Source: JBEKIK01 sp963845975
GTDB lineage: Bacteria; Planctomycetota; Planctomycetia; Pirellulales; Thermoguttaceae
Assembly: GCA_963845975.1 (NCBI GenBank)
Contig: CAWJUD010000002.1
Location: forward strand, 1,922,001 to 1,986,000
Length of the DNA stretch: 64,000 nucleotides
Direction: 5' to 3'
Both the position numbers and the translations under genes were made by a program. A model generated the notes under the pieces. That model saw only the letters and a list, made by a program, of their open reading frames with translations. It made no database searches and was not told the DNA's origin. Shown here piece after piece: positions 27,001 through 38,952 of the stretch; the first letter of the stretch is position 1, and every line of letters starts with the position of its first letter.

Positions 27001-30000
27001 TTACCGTCTTGGCTGTAACCGTTCCGCCCGACTGGTATACTTGACCGGCGAGCTTGACCGGCAGATTCACGTTTCCGGCATAATTCCCCACGATCAAATT
27101 GTTGCTTGCGTTCAATGAAGCGTTGCCGGCCACCTCCAAGACGGCGTAAGAACCTTGACCGTCGTGATAAAGGTTGGAACTGGCCACATTGACGTTCTGG
27201 AAGCTGATCTGGCCGTTGTCTTTCAAGCCCACGTACACGCTCGAGGCGTTGGCTGTGCCCATGTCCAGGGTATTCGCGCCGCCGTTGAGAACGGCATTGC
27301 CCTGGACCAACAGGCTGGCCGAGCCTTGGTTGAAACCCATGTTAATCGCGCCGGTGGAGGTAAGAGTGCCTATGCCCTCAAGCACGATGTAGCCGACTTG
27401 TCCGTCATGGCCTATGCTCATCCCCGGCATGGCATACGTGCCGCTTTTGATGTCCAGGGTGGCGCCGTTGCTGACACTTGTGCTGGAGGACGACACCGAA
27501 GTGGTTGTAGTGGCGCCGTCGCCGACCACGAGCGTTCCATTGGTGATCGACACCGGCCCCACCGAACTGCCCGCACCCAGAAGCGTTAGCGATCCGGCGC
27601 CGTTCTGGTTCACACCGCCGCTGGTCGTGACGGTTCCGCTAAGATATGTGGCGCCGCCGCCCTGCTGTGTCAGGCTGCCGTTGCCGGAAAGGCTTCCGTA
27701 GACGTTTGTGGTTCCATTGCCTGAGAAGGCAAGTGCGTTGCCGCCATTATTAACATTGCCGCCGATAGTGAGGGTCTGCCCGGCTTCGGCATCCCATGTC
27801 TGGGGACCGGTCATTGTCACGGCGGAGTTGATGGCGCCGGAATGGTAGGCGGTGACGCCGCCCGCTGCCACGCTGAGCGTGCCGCCGCCGAGTGTGTATT
27901 GGTCCGTGGAAAAACCATTTTCATCGCCGAAATCGATTGCATACGGAGTTGGATTTCCACTCACGTTCACCGTCCAATTGGCGTTGTTGGCGTCGGTTTC
28001 AAAGGCCGCCGTTTTATCCGTGGTGCCGGCCGGCCAGCCCACGATGGTCGTGCCCGTCCCGCTGGACCAATTCGCGTTCGCACCGGCCGAATCCCAAGTG
28101 CCGTTGCCGCCTTGGAAACCCGCGGTAGTTTGCGTATCCCAGTAATAGGTGTTCGGATCATTGATCGGCATTACGCGATCGTATATCTGTAGATCGCGGA
28201 TGTCCCCGTCGAAGAAAGTACGCGTGCTCACGTCGCTGCCGCTCTGGCCCCAGCCGATGCGATAATTTTTCCCGGCAAGATTGTTGGGGTCCGCCGTGTA
28301 GGCGGTCGTGGCCTTCTTTACGCCGTTGACGTACAATTTCGCGATTGAGCCGTTGAAGGTTACCGTTATTTGCTGCCAGGCGTTCAGTTGCACCGGCACG
28401 CCGGTGTTCCACATGCCCAATCCATCCAGGCGGACCTTGATTATGCCGTTATCCAAGCCGAAACCGGAGCCATACTCCCCGGCGTTGAGCTCGTCGTTGG
28501 AGTCAACTACCGGCTCATAATAGTCGCCGACGTCGTCGGAAGTATGGGGATTAATCCACGCCGACAGCGTCCGCACCAGGCCGTTATGCACGCCCGATTC
28601 CACCATAGTCGTGCTGCCGTCGAACGTCATCGGCGAGACGGCGAAGAATTCGCCGATCTTGGCACCGGAGCGGCTCATTTCGTTGGCTATTTCGGCCGGG
28701 GTAAGCGTGACGTTGTAAAACCGCATATCCTCCAGACGTCCGGTGAAATAGTTTCCCGTGGCGTCGCGGCCTATATAAAACGCCTCGGGGTTCCTGTAGT
28801 CGTTGGGGCCCAGCACTTTGGTCGGCTGAAAGGTAGTGGCCAGCGATCCGGCCGCCTGGCCGTTGATATAAAACGTGGCCGTGCCGCCGCCGAAGGTCAG
28901 GGCCAGGTATGTCCATTGATTCAGCGGGACAGCCGTGGTCGATATGAGGTCCTGCACAGTCCCGTTCACGCTCATCGTCAGATGGGCGAAACCGTTGGCG
29001 TCGCGGGACACGAGTTTCATGTAGTTGCCGGTCGAGCCGCCGAAATACAGCAAGGTTTCGTTGGCATCCGAACTGGTCGGATTGAGCCACAAGCTGTAAG
29101 TCGCGTCGGTCATGTCCGCCAGGCTGCCGTCCAACACGACATATTGGCTCGAGCCGTTGAGCTGGAGCACCGGGCTGTTCATGGTCGTATCAGTGACGCG
29201 CGTTGGCGCCCCGCGTAAAAATGCGTGCTGGGACCCGAATTCGTCCCACAGCAGTTCCCCCTGGGTCTCCTCGACCCGGTAAGAAGCCACTAGGCCGCGC
29301 GGTTTGGTCTGGGTCGCATCGTAGTAACTCTGGAACCAATCTCCCCAGGGAAAATGGCCGAAATGGGTGCCGTCGCTGAAACTCCACGAATAGGAATAGT
29401 CATAGCCGGCGATGGCCGTGCCCGAAATCGTGCCGCCGAACGGATATGCGTCGCCGCAGACAATGGCCGAGTCCTTAATGATCGTGTTTGAAATGACGTA
29501 TGCAAACTCCTCGACCATCGCGTTGTCTTGCACGACGGCGGTTTCGGCGATCGTGGCATGGTCGCGGATGCGGGCATTGCCCCTGACGATGGCACTGTCT
29601 TTTACCACCGAGTAACCCGATACTATCGCGTAGTTTTGCACTTTGGCCGATCCCGCGACTACGGCGTAATCCTCGATGCGGGCGTAGTTGCTGACCTGGG
29701 CATAGCCCAGCACGCGGGCGTTGGGGCCGACATAGGCGGTGGCAGCAACCGTAGCCGTGTTGTCCACCCAGCCGCCGCCGTTGCTGTGGTAGTGGCCGGA
29801 CGCCGCTTTGGCGTAATTAATCTGTTCCGTGGCGATAGCTGGCGTTGCGCCAGTGATCTGGACCTCGTAAGGATAATTTAAACGGTCGATGTTCTTATCC
29901 ACCGGCTTGGTGTTGTAGTAGCTGTTCAAATCCTCCGACGTGTCGCTGGGAGTGGCAACGACGATCAACTGCACCTTGTCCGTGGAGGATTGAAGCGTGA

Positions 30001-31953
30001 AGGTGTGCGTGCCCGGCCCCCAGATATCGCTGTAAGCCACGACATTGTTGCTGGCGTCGATTTCGCTCAGGCACCAGCGCCAGTCTTCCGTCGTGCCGAT
30101 GACATCCATGCCCCGCAGTTGCACCGTAATCGATGTGCTGCCGGCGTCGGGAACCAGGTCGTGGAACATAAAGGCGTATTTTTCCGGCGCCGCTCCAACG
30201 GCACCCGGTACCAGCCCGCCTGGTCGGCCTCGGGGATCAAGTACGAGCCGGTCCTGTAGTCGTAATCAGCTTTCGTATTCTGCGTGGTCCATAAATGCGC
30301 CTGCAAAAAGCTCCGCGTTTGGAAGTTCAGCATCGGCCATAACCGCAACACCGAGGCCACCACGTCCTTGATGCTCGTGCCGGTGGGCAGCAGCGTCGCC
30401 AGCTTGTCGTAAACCGTCCAATTCTGCGAACCGGTGGTCCATAACTCGGATGCGAGATTCGGATCCAGCGGGTTGGTCCCGTTGATCCCGTAGACCGGAT
30501 CCGAGGCTATGTTTTGCAGCGCCAGCCAGATGCGATAGTCGGCGTATATCAGGCGCGGCATGTCTTGGCGGTAGTTCGACCAGGCCAGCGGACCAATATC
30601 CATCGTGGATTGCGTACTGCTTGAGAAGAATGGATAGAACCAGTTGGTGCGGGCTTCGCGCAGATAGTTGGCGTGCGATTCCCAATACCCGCCGACGAGA
30701 AAACCGGATTGCTGGCCGTCGGTTACATGACCATATTCGTGGGGAACCGGATTGCCCCAACCTTCGTCTTGCAGTCCGCTGGTGTCGACATTCAGGTAAG
30801 GTCCGCCCATCCAATATCCGCCATACCAGGTGGTAAGGTTGACTTTATGTCGTTGGCCGTCCCCGGCATAGCTGAAAGGTTCATTAAAGCCGAGCACTTT
30901 GGTATAGACTTGATAGGATTCCTCCATCATCCGCAGGGCGTTGCGCTGCATGGTGCTCCAATTGGTTTGGCCACCTGGGTTGACCGCGGGATCCCACCAG
31001 AACACGAAGTGCTTCGATTCCACCGACTGCCGCGTGGCTGCCGTAACGCCGGGGGCCATGTTCAGGCCGGTCGTATAGGCCGTCAGGGTGTCGCCCGACA
31101 TATCGCCGACTTCGATGTAATCGATGTTTACGGTTTCGCCCGCGCCGGTAGTGCCCAGGGGACGGATTTGCAGGTCGCGCAATGTGTCGCGCCACCAGAT
31201 TACCAGCCCCAAATCGATTCGGTAGGTGTGGAAATTCCCGTCTTTCGCAATTTGAGCGGCGGGGATGACGAACGAGCGATCCGACGCCGCCCCTGGATTA
31301 ATGGAAAAGCCCGGATTGACCGTGGTGCCGAAGGCGAACGTCACGTCCTTGTTATAATTCACCGGAAGTTGCAGCCGGATCTGCAAATAATCGAAATAAC
31401 CATAATCCAAGTATGCGCCATTGGAGATATTTGTCAGACTGACTTGCACGGCGTTCGATGTCCCCGATTGCGACGTGACCGTCAAGATCCCGCCCGCCAC
31501 GCTCGAACTCGCCGCATTGGCCACCACCCAGCCGTCGGTATTGCCAGCGGTGTTCCATTCGCCGTAAATCTTGCTGTTCATCAGGCGCTGGCCATCGGCC
31601 GGATCGACCACGACCATCGGGTAACTCGAAGATAGGGCGGCTGCCGCGGATAAAGAGGCCAGCGCTGCGACATCCGCCGACTGCGCGGCTAGCAGAGTTG
31701 CTGCGCCGGCGTCGGCCGCCGCAGGGGTCGAAGCGCCGGTATCCGGGGAAGCTACCGCAGCCGATTGCTCAAAGCCATACGGGTCATCGTATTGCCCCAC
31801 GGTAAACGGGCCTGTTACGCTCAATAACTCGCGGATTTCGAGGCATTCGAATTGCAGGAAACGGCCGTTCTTTTTCAGGCCTTTTCGCGATGATTTTCCT
31901 TTCGCCGCCGATCTCCGCGGCAAATCAGCATCAGTAACTTTGAAGAAAGACAT
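24047..31953 (-). pseudogene. Giant multidomain surface protein, one frameshift (about 2635 aa)
   Basis: Two reading frames join when one missing base is restored near 30190 (VPLER to APEKYAFMFHDL). The N-terminus is basic with the planctomycete motif FECLEIRELLS. A metallopeptidase-like domain follows with HEYGH (an HExxH match, around 410). After the shift come left-handed beta-helix hexapeptide repeats (about 720-830), two LamG/concanavalin-like domains (about 870-1060 and 1080-1200), autotransporter-associated beta-strand repeats (GASTYTGATIINGGTLFVN and others), a PKD-like domain and a C-terminal unique region. It should be exported and bound to the cell surface or matrix. Substrate and partners are unknown. 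It may be one working gene with a sequencing indel. Confidence 0.75.
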
Positions 31954-33315
31954 GATTTTAATCCGTTTGAGCCGATTTTTCCCTAGTGATTTGCCAAAGT
32001 ATAAATTAAATGAGGGATCATTGGGGCGGTAGTTGCACTTCCACCTCCGGGCGATAGTGCAACTATTACCCCAATAAAGTCGCCAATTTCAACTTGCCGG
32101 ATGGCTGGTCAATTAGTTCTTGAACTTACTCCAAGCCGCATATTCGCCTATCTTCCTCCTATCTTCACTTTGTACAACAGGCATGTCAACGAATTTTATA
32201 AATTCTTCAAATTTAGGACATTTCTCCCTTCCTAAGCGGCGTGCCATATAATACCGATTTCTTGCAGCCGCTCCAGCGTCCAGATCATTTCTAGTGTAAA
32301 TAACGGTTGAAAACCGTTGCGCGGAGTGAGTCCTGCGTAACGGTCGAAAAAGGTGGCGCTCTTAACCTTATTTGCGGAAGGGTAAGCAAGACTTGTAGGT
32401 TTCTGCTGCTGTCTCATCAACTCATTCGTTTTCGAGAATCCAGAAAAAGGACCCCTTTTTCGGAAAGCGTTTTTCGGTGCCATCAAATGGTGCCTTCGAG
32501 CAATCCTGGAAGAAATCTCACCCCCTGTTGAAAAAGGCCGAGCGGGCGACCCATCAAAGGAACTATTTTCAGGACACAAGAACTTGGTACGACTTTTCCC
32601 AGCAGTCCATGTCACGGGGCGTATTAACTTCAGCCACATAGTGGTGCGTGTAAACATCCGTTGAAAACCATTGTTTACATGTAGAAAATAGAAAGCATTT
32701 ACCGCGGAGTGTTGGAGAATACTGAGGAGTACTGGGATTATTGCATTACTCTCTCTATGCGCTTTGCGTGACCGCTTTATTAACGTTGGGGATGAAATGC
32801 AACACGTCTATATGCGGCAACATCTATTAGAATATATTTGCAACCATATATGTGGTAGTAGCACCACATGCGCAAATTGTCTGAAATCTTTGTGCCGATT
32901 ATTCGGCATCGATTGCATGATTTGTATCGCACTCAGATGGTTTATTCCTCTGCTATAAACGGATAATCTCTAAATGATCGGTCTGGTTTGACTACCATGC
33001 GTTTATGGCCCATACTTTTAAGGGCTTTGTCATAACCGGCTATTATTTTTCAGAAGAAGTCTTGGGGTTGTTTACGTTAGATCTTCAATAGTACTTTACC
33101 CTCACTCAAACTTACTGTGGGGGGATAGAAGTATTCTTAGAAGATCTTAATAAATTACTGTTCCCGCAAAACTCATTAAAAGAGCAAAGCCATTCAATTG
33201 CGGCAATTCCATGTCCCGGTCTATTTGTGCCTCGACCTGATTTTATGATTTGGCTTTGTTCAACCATCACAATACGGAATGCATAATATTCGGTGATAGT
33301 ACTGATTCAACAATC
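31954..33315. other. Intergenic graveyard of insertion-sequence ends
   Basis: No gene that I can support. The stretch holds an IS21-like terminal motif (TGTAAATAACGGTTGAAAA at 32295-32313, with related GTAACGGTCGAAAAAGG just inside), a similar TCCGTTGAAAACC at about 32658-32670, an IS1182-like end CCTGTTGAAAAAG at 32524-32536, and GTCACGGGGCG at 32609-32619, which also flanks the ISL3 element. It also contains the promoters of the two divergent surface-protein genes. Confidence 0.55.
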
Positions 33316-36300
33316 ATGAGCCTTTATAGCACATTTGCCAGCGGCATTCGCAAATTGGCCAGCCGTTCCGGGTTTCTCCAGGAGGCATCGCTTAAGCGCG
33401 ATCGGCACGTGCACCGGCGGCTTCTGCGCATCGAGCCGCTGGAAGTACGCACATTATTGAACGCCTATTCGGTCACGAACACGAACGATTCCGGGACCGG
33501 CTCGCTGCGACAGGCCATTACCGATGCAAACAATAACTCGGGCCTGGATACGATTACATTCAATATCGCGGGAGCGGGAGTACATACGATCTCGCCCACC
33601 ACGGCGTTGCCTAACATTACCGACACAGCCATCATTGATGCCACTACACAGATTGGTTATAACGGCACTCCTCTAATAGAAATCAACGGAACTTTAATCG
33701 GCGGAACTGCGCTAAAGCTTTCTGGAAACAGTGGCGGCAGCACCATCAAGGGTTTTATAATCAATCACTGCACCAGTTATGGCATGTGGATTCAAACAAA
33801 TAGCAATACAATATCGAATAACTGGATTGGCACAAACAATACTGGTTCAGGAGCATCGGCCAACGGCTATGGCATTTACGTTTCCAGCAGCACGAATAAT
33901 ATTATACACAACGTGATTTCCGGGAACTCAACGGGCATTTATTTCGGGAATGTTGCGAACGGCAACATCATAGCCGGCAACTTCATTGGCACTAATCCTA
34001 CTGGCATGTCCGCGATTGGTAACGGCTATGGCGTACGGATCAGTTCAGGCACGGGCAATACCATCGGCGGCACATCCTCGGCCGACCGCAACATCATTTC
34101 TGGCAACACAAACGTTGCCGTCTACATCACCTCCGCTAGCAACACGGTCATCGGCAACTACGTGGGTACCGATTATACCGGTTCTGCGGCAATCGCTAAT
34201 ACAGGCAGCAGTTCTATCTATGTTAATGGTGCAAATGACAATGTGATTGGTGCTCCCAATGCGGGCAATGTAGTTGCCGCCGGAGTGATAGGCATCAGGA
34301 TTGGGAATGCCACTGGCACCATAATTCAAGGAAATTTCGTCGGCCTCAATGCCGCCGGTACTGCAGCGCTTAGCAACTCCGGCAGGGGCGTGTATCTGCA
34401 AAACGCCACCAATACCCTCCTTGGCGGGACAGACACGGCCGATCGCAACGTCATTTCAGGTAATCAAAATCACGGCATTCACATCACTAGTAGTTCTAAT
34501 AGTAATACTATTGAAGGCAACTACATTGGCACCGACTATACCGGTAACATGGCTATCGGCAATCTAGGAAGCACTCTATGCATCGATGGCGGCAACAACA
34601 ATGTGATCGGTGCGCCTTATGCAGGCAATGTGATTGTCGCAAGTGGTGATCAGGGGATCAAGATCGACGGCGTCAGTGGCACTGTCATCCAAGGAAATTA
34701 TATTGGCGTCGGCGCTGATGGCACAACTCCGCTAGGCAACACCGGCGATGCAGTGTGGCTGAATAACGCTACTAATACAACCATCGGCGGCACAACCACC
34801 CCAACAGCCAACATAATTGCCAACTCACAATTTGGCACTGTCGGCCACAATGGCGTGGAAATCAATGGCACGTCATCAAGCGTTGCCGTACTGGGCAACT
34901 CGATATATGGCAATGCTGGGCTCGGAATTGATTTTGGCGGCGACGGTGTAACCGCCAACAACGGCACAAAGAACGCAAGCCTGCCAAACTATGATATTGA
35001 TTACCCGGTTATTATTTTTGCCAGGCTCAACGGCACTTCATTAACCGTGAATGGTTACGTGGGCAGCACGCCGAATCAGAGTACATTCGCCAATACGAGA
35101 GTTGAGTTCTTCCAAAGCGATAACAGCCCAAGCGGCTACGGCCAAGGCCGCAAGTATCTGGGTAACCTGACCGCCGATACCAACGGCAATTTCAACGGCA
35201 CGCTAACAGTCAGCGGAATTGCGAAGGGCGACAAGATCACGGCCACGGCCACAGACGCGGGCAATAATACATCGGAATTCGGACCTAACATTGTAACTGC
35301 GGGCATTACGGTCACGCCTGTCAGCGGTTTGACCACTACCGAGGCCAGCGGCACGACACAGTTTACCGTGGTGTTGGATAGTCAACCCACGGCGGATGTG
35401 ATCATCGGAATATCCTCGAGCGATATCACCGAAGGCACGGTATCCGCAACTTCGCTTACATTTACCTCGGCCAATTGGAACACGGCCCAAATCGTAACCG
35501 TCACGGGCGTTGACGACCTGGTAGCCGACGGCGATATTGCCTACAGCATCATCACCGCGCCTGCCACTAGCGCTGATCTGAATTACAATGGCCTGGATGC
35601 CTCGGACGTCTCGCTCACCAACATCGACAATGAGACAACCACCATTGTTGCCACCGACCATCCGGCAGGTTCTATCTATGGCCAGACGATCTACTTAACG
35701 GCCACGGTCAGTGTCAGCTTGGGGGCCGGTACGCCAACCGGCACGGCGCAGTTCCAGATAGACGGCAGTAACTTCGGTTCAGCCGTTTTGTTGTATAATG
35801 GGACGGCAAGCATTGCGGTTAGTTCGCTCAGAGCGGGTTCCCATAGTGTTACGGCAACTTATGACAGTAATAATGCTCCCACCTTTCAAAATAGCCAAAC
35901 CAATTCAGCGATTGGAGCCAAGGTCACCCCGGCCTCTCTGACAATCTCGGCCGATAGTAAGAGCAAGGTCTATGGCGCGGCGTTGCCGACCCTGACGGCC
36001 ACCTATAGCGGGCTGGTTAACGGCGACACCTCGGCAAGCCTAACTACGCTGCCTACCATATCGACCACGGCCACGGCTGCAAGTCACGTTTCCGGCAGTC
36101 CATATACGATTACCGCCAGCAGCGCGGCGGACACGGATTACATCATAAGCTATGTGAGCGGTACGCTGAGTATTACCCCGGCGTCCTTGACAATCTCGGC
36201 CGACAACAAGACCAAGTTATACGGGGCGGCCTTGCCAACCTTGACTGCCAGTTACACAGGTTTTGTTAATGGCGATACCGCAGCCAGCCTGACAACGCTG

Positions 36301-37095
36301 CCGACGCTGTCCACCACGGCCACGGCTGCAAGTCCCATAAACAACTATCCCATCATAGTAAGGGGTGCATCTTCACTGGACTACAAGATTCAATTCTTGT
36401 CCGGTACTCTGGCTGTGTATCCGACCCAGAGCGCAGCCTTCCTGATGCCCGATCCCGTAAATCCCACGAAACAGGCATTATATGTGTTTGGCACATCAGC
36501 CAATGATCTCATTCTGATCAACCCAGGTTTCGCCTCCGGGTATGTGACGGTTTCCATGAATGGCAAGTCCTTCGGTGCATTCAATCCTACCAGCCGCATC
36601 ATTGCCCATGGTCTTGCGGGGAATGACTATATTGGTGTATCTAACCAGATTGCTTTGCCGTCATGGCTTTACGGCGACGATGGCAACGACGTGCTTTGGG
36701 GCGGCGGAGGCCCAAATATCCTGATGGGTGGCGCGGGAAAAGACAATCTTTACGGTGGTACAGGTCGCAGCCTGCTTATCGGAGGCACTGATAGTGATAC
36801 ACTGGCAGGCGGCATCGGCGATGCACTCTTGATCGGTAAAAACACCAACTTCGATGCCAACGATCTGGCCATTTTAGCTATCATGAACGAGTGGAATTCG
36901 GCTGCGAATTACGCTACCCGCGCAGGTCATATCACCGGCAAGTCAGGCGGCCTGAACGGCTCGTACTTCCTCAACGCCACAACGATTCGCAATGACATCT
37001 ACAAAGACTCTATGATAGGTAGCTCGGCAATGGACCTGTTCTTCCAGGGATTCGGTGACACTATCAAGTTAAGAAAAAATCCACGGAAACAATGA
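33316..37095 (+). CDS. Large exported beta-helix protein with Calx-beta, Ig-like, MBG and Ca-binding repeats
   Basis: 1259 residues from ATG 33316 (a TTG at 33250 would add 22). The N-terminus is basic and has RLLRIEPLEVRTLLNAYSVT, the planctomycete export-type motif, then a CSLREA-like block VTNTNDSGTGSLRQAITDAN. About residues 90-560 are parallel beta-helix repeats (NxIxGNxIG pattern). Then follow a Calx-beta-like domain (about 665-755), an Ig-like domain, two MBG-type domains (ASLTISADSKSKVYGAALPT and ASLTISADNKTKLYGAALPT) and C-terminal GGxGxDxLxGG hemolysin-type Ca repeats. It is likely a surface adhesin or polysaccharide-binding protein. No enzyme residues are evident. Confidence 0.8.
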   Translation: MSLYSTFASGIRKLASRSGFLQEASLKRDRHVHRRLLRIEPLEVRTLLNAYSVTNTNDSGTGSLRQAITDANNNSGLDTITFNIAGAGVHTISPTTALPNITDTAIIDATTQIGYNGTPLIEINGTLIGGTALKLSGNSGGSTIKGFIINHCTSYGMWIQTNSNTISNNWIGTNNTGSGASANGYGIYVSSSTNNIIHNVISGNSTGIYFGNVANGNIIAGNFIGTNPTGMSAIGNGYGVRISSGTGNTIGGTSSADRNIISGNTNVAVYITSASNTVIGNYVGTDYTGSAAIANTGSSSIYVNGANDNVIGAPNAGNVVAAGVIGIRIGNATGTIIQGNFVGLNAAGTAALSNSGRGVYLQNATNTLLGGTDTADRNVISGNQNHGIHITSSSNSNTIEGNYIGTDYTGNMAIGNLGSTLCIDGGNNNVIGAPYAGNVIVASGDQGIKIDGVSGTVIQGNYIGVGADGTTPLGNTGDAVWLNNATNTTIGGTTTPTANIIANSQFGTVGHNGVEINGTSSSVAVLGNSIYGNAGLGIDFGGDGVTANNGTKNASLPNYDIDYPVIIFARLNGTSLTVNGYVGSTPNQSTFANTRVEFFQSDNSPSGYGQGRKYLGNLTADTNGNFNGTLTVSGIAKGDKITATATDAGNNTSEFGPNIVTAGITVTPVSGLTTTEASGTTQFTVVLDSQPTADVIIGISSSDITEGTVSATSLTFTSANWNTAQIVTVTGVDDLVADGDIAYSIITAPATSADLNYNGLDASDVSLTNIDNETTTIVATDHPAGSIYGQTIYLTATVSVSLGAGTPTGTAQFQIDGSNFGSAVLLYNGTASIAVSSLRAGSHSVTATYDSNNAPTFQNSQTNSAIGAKVTPASLTISADSKSKVYGAALPTLTATYSGLVNGDTSASLTTLPTISTTATAASHVSGSPYTITASSAADTDYIISYVSGTLSITPASLTISADNKTKLYGAALPTLTASYTGFVNGDTAASLTTLPTLSTTATAASPINNYPIIVRGASSLDYKIQFLSGTLAVYPTQSAAFLMPDPVNPTKQALYVFGTSANDLILINPGFASGYVTVSMNGKSFGAFNPTSRIIAHGLAGNDYIGVSNQIALPSWLYGDDGNDVLWGGGGPNILMGGAGKDNLYGGTGRSLLIGGTDSDTLAGGIGDALLIGKNTNFDANDLAILAIMNEWNSAANYATRAGHITGKSGGLNGSYFLNATTIRNDIYKDSMIGSSAMDLFFQGFGDTIKLRKNPRKQ

Positions 37096-37329
37096 TTACC
37101 TTAAGCCGATAATGCCATCAGGTGGAATCGGGTATTCGGAATTACTCCCGACTTCCTAACTCATTGCTATCAAACCACTTTGACACTATGACGGTGTTCC
37201 TTCTTGTGGTTCTAGAGAATTACAAAATGCGTAAAATAGGCTGAGATTGTCTGCGGCGTAAATTATTCTTCGTGTAATGATTTTTCCGGTCGATCTGATA
37301 AGAGGGGCTATAGTGTTAGGAACCCATCG

Positions 37330-38478
37330 ATGGCGGACTGTAATAGCCTCATACAAACCTTATTGGTGGTATTGAGCCTTTCAATGGCTGCATGGGGAGC
37401 AGACAAAGAAAATCTACTTGATTCCGTTTCTGACAAAACATCCATGGCCGATTATTTCGATGTTGGCTCTACATCGGACACACCTCCCTTCACTGCTGAA
37501 GACTATTATTTAGGGCTTTGTTCCGAGCTTTGCTCCGGACGTCCTTGCCGGGGTTGTTCCAATAATTGCTGTGCAGGCTATAGCGAGTGTTGCGACCCAC
37601 AATGGACGGTCACGGCAGATGCCTTGTTTCTTCGCCGGTCTGCAAGCGACGGCCAACACATTTTGTTTGCTCCCTTGGGAGGGGCTTATCTGCTGAATTC
37701 CTCCGACATGGGATTCTCATGCTTGGCTGGGCCCAGACTGAGTTTGATTCGCCACAGACAATGCGCTTGGGATTTAGAGTTAAACTACTTCAGTATTACC
37801 GGTTCACATGCGAACGCCGACTTTCCCCAAAGTGCACTACCTGGCGGCATCGGGAGCTTAATTGTAGATGATCAAATCTTTCTGCCTGTGAACGAAGTAA
37901 GCTTTGAGGAACGCTCTAGGCTTTATAGCGGCGAATTCAACCTCCGGCGGCCCATTAATGAGTGGCTGACTACGCTGGTCGGTTTCCGCTGGGTGGAGTT
38001 CTATGATAATTATCAAGCACAAGGTCTCGAAGCCTTTGTATTAAATCCGCTAACTCCGTTTACTCATGCCATTAACACCCATAACAACCTGTATGGCTTC
38101 CAAATCGGAGACGACTTGCGATTGCTCCACTTGCCCGGCCGCTTCAGCATGAAAGGCATCGCTAAGATCGGCGTCTTCTACAACAGAGCCGGCCAGAATA
38201 GCAATCTGTCCGCTTCTCCTGACAGTTTAGGCAATTTATCGGCAGTTACCGAGGGAAGCCATCTGGCTTTTCTGGGTGAACTAGAGCTGATGGGCTCTTA
38301 TCAATTTACTACTCATGTTGCCTTGCGCGGCGGTTACCAAGTAATGTGGATTGAAGGCGTGGCACTTGCCCCGGGACAGATTCCCGTCACCAACCTGGTT
38401 GCCGGCACTGCGGATATCGCGACATCCGGCGGCCTCTTCTATCACGGGGCCACCGCAGGCCTTGAAGTCACATGGTAA
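37330..38478 (+). CDS. BBP7-family outer-membrane beta-barrel protein
   Basis: 382 residues. A signal peptide (about 1-23, cleaved after AAWG) and a Cys-rich stretch (CSELCSGRPCRGCSNNCCAG) precede the barrel: WTVTADALFLRRSASDGQHI, GPRLSLIRHRQCAWDLELNY, VGFRWVEFYDNYQAQG and a final strand GATAGLEVTW. The layout matches the BBP7 family, found mainly in planctomycetes. It should sit in the outer membrane; the transported or bound substrate is unknown. It follows the beta-helix gene by 234 bp on the same strand, so the two may be co-expressed surface components. Confidence 0.8.
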   Translation: MADCNSLIQTLLVVLSLSMAAWGADKENLLDSVSDKTSMADYFDVGSTSDTPPFTAEDYYLGLCSELCSGRPCRGCSNNCCAGYSECCDPQWTVTADALFLRRSASDGQHILFAPLGGAYLLNSSDMGFSCLAGPRLSLIRHRQCAWDLELNYFSITGSHANADFPQSALPGGIGSLIVDDQIFLPVNEVSFEERSRLYSGEFNLRRPINEWLTTLVGFRWVEFYDNYQAQGLEAFVLNPLTPFTHAINTHNNLYGFQIGDDLRLLHLPGRFSMKGIAKIGVFYNRAGQNSNLSASPDSLGNLSAVTEGSHLAFLGELELMGSYQFTTHVALRGGYQVMWIEGVALAPGQIPVTNLVAGTADIATSGGLFYHGATAGLEVTW

Positions 38479-38676
38479 TGCCGGCTGTTGACGATCGGTT
38501 GATTGCCTATAAGGCCTGTCTTCCATCATGACCGAAGGCCGTCGCCGTGTCAAATGCGTTGTCGGGTTGATAGTGAACTTATGCAAAGGTCCTCGCCCAT
38601 TTTGAGCATCTTTCGGTTTTCAACTCGAAAATGGTCATACTTGCTCATACTCTGATGCTCCTCACACACGAAGTCT

Positions 38677-38919
38677 TCACGTTGGATCTGCATTGTCAGG
38701 CAGTTCCCACACGGCGTCATTGTTGGCGACGATGTTTATCTGGTTGCCCCCGACATACACTCCCACCAAATCCACGTCGGTGGGCAGTTCCTCCAGCCAC
38801 TCAGAGTACAGGTTCGCCAACTGCTCAGCCGTCAGTCCCTCGGGCAGGTCGGCCTCAAGCTGGGCGAGCCTTTCTTTCACATCCTCTTTGTCGAGGATCA
38901 GAAGCCTTACGATCTTCAT
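38677..38919 (-). CDS. Hypothetical protein, 80 aa
   Basis: The ATG at 38919 has AAGGGAAAA upstream and gives MKIVRLLILDKEDVKERLAQ as N-terminus. The protein has a helical, acidic first half and a beta-rich second half (VDLVGVYVGGNQINIVANND). There is no signal peptide and no family that I recognise. The left end of the ISL3 element lies 34 bp upstream of its start, so the native promoter has probably been displaced and the gene may be silent or driven from the IS. Confidence 0.5.
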   Translation of the reverse strand: MKIVRLLILDKEDVKERLAQLEADLPEGLTAEQLANLYSEWLEELPTDVDLVGVYVGGNQINIVANNDAVWELPDNADPT

Positions 38920-38952
38920 AGCGTTTTCCCTTGTCACTGAGCGCTTCAAAAC

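Noticed and set aside
26013..29218. Long plus-strand frames opposite the giant protein
   Set aside because: They are antisense to a repetitive Gly/Thr/Ala-rich coding region and have the biased composition expected of shadow frames.
32232..32657. 141-aa minus-strand frame
   Set aside because: It reads through the IS21-like and IS1182-like end sequences and has no coherent protein features.
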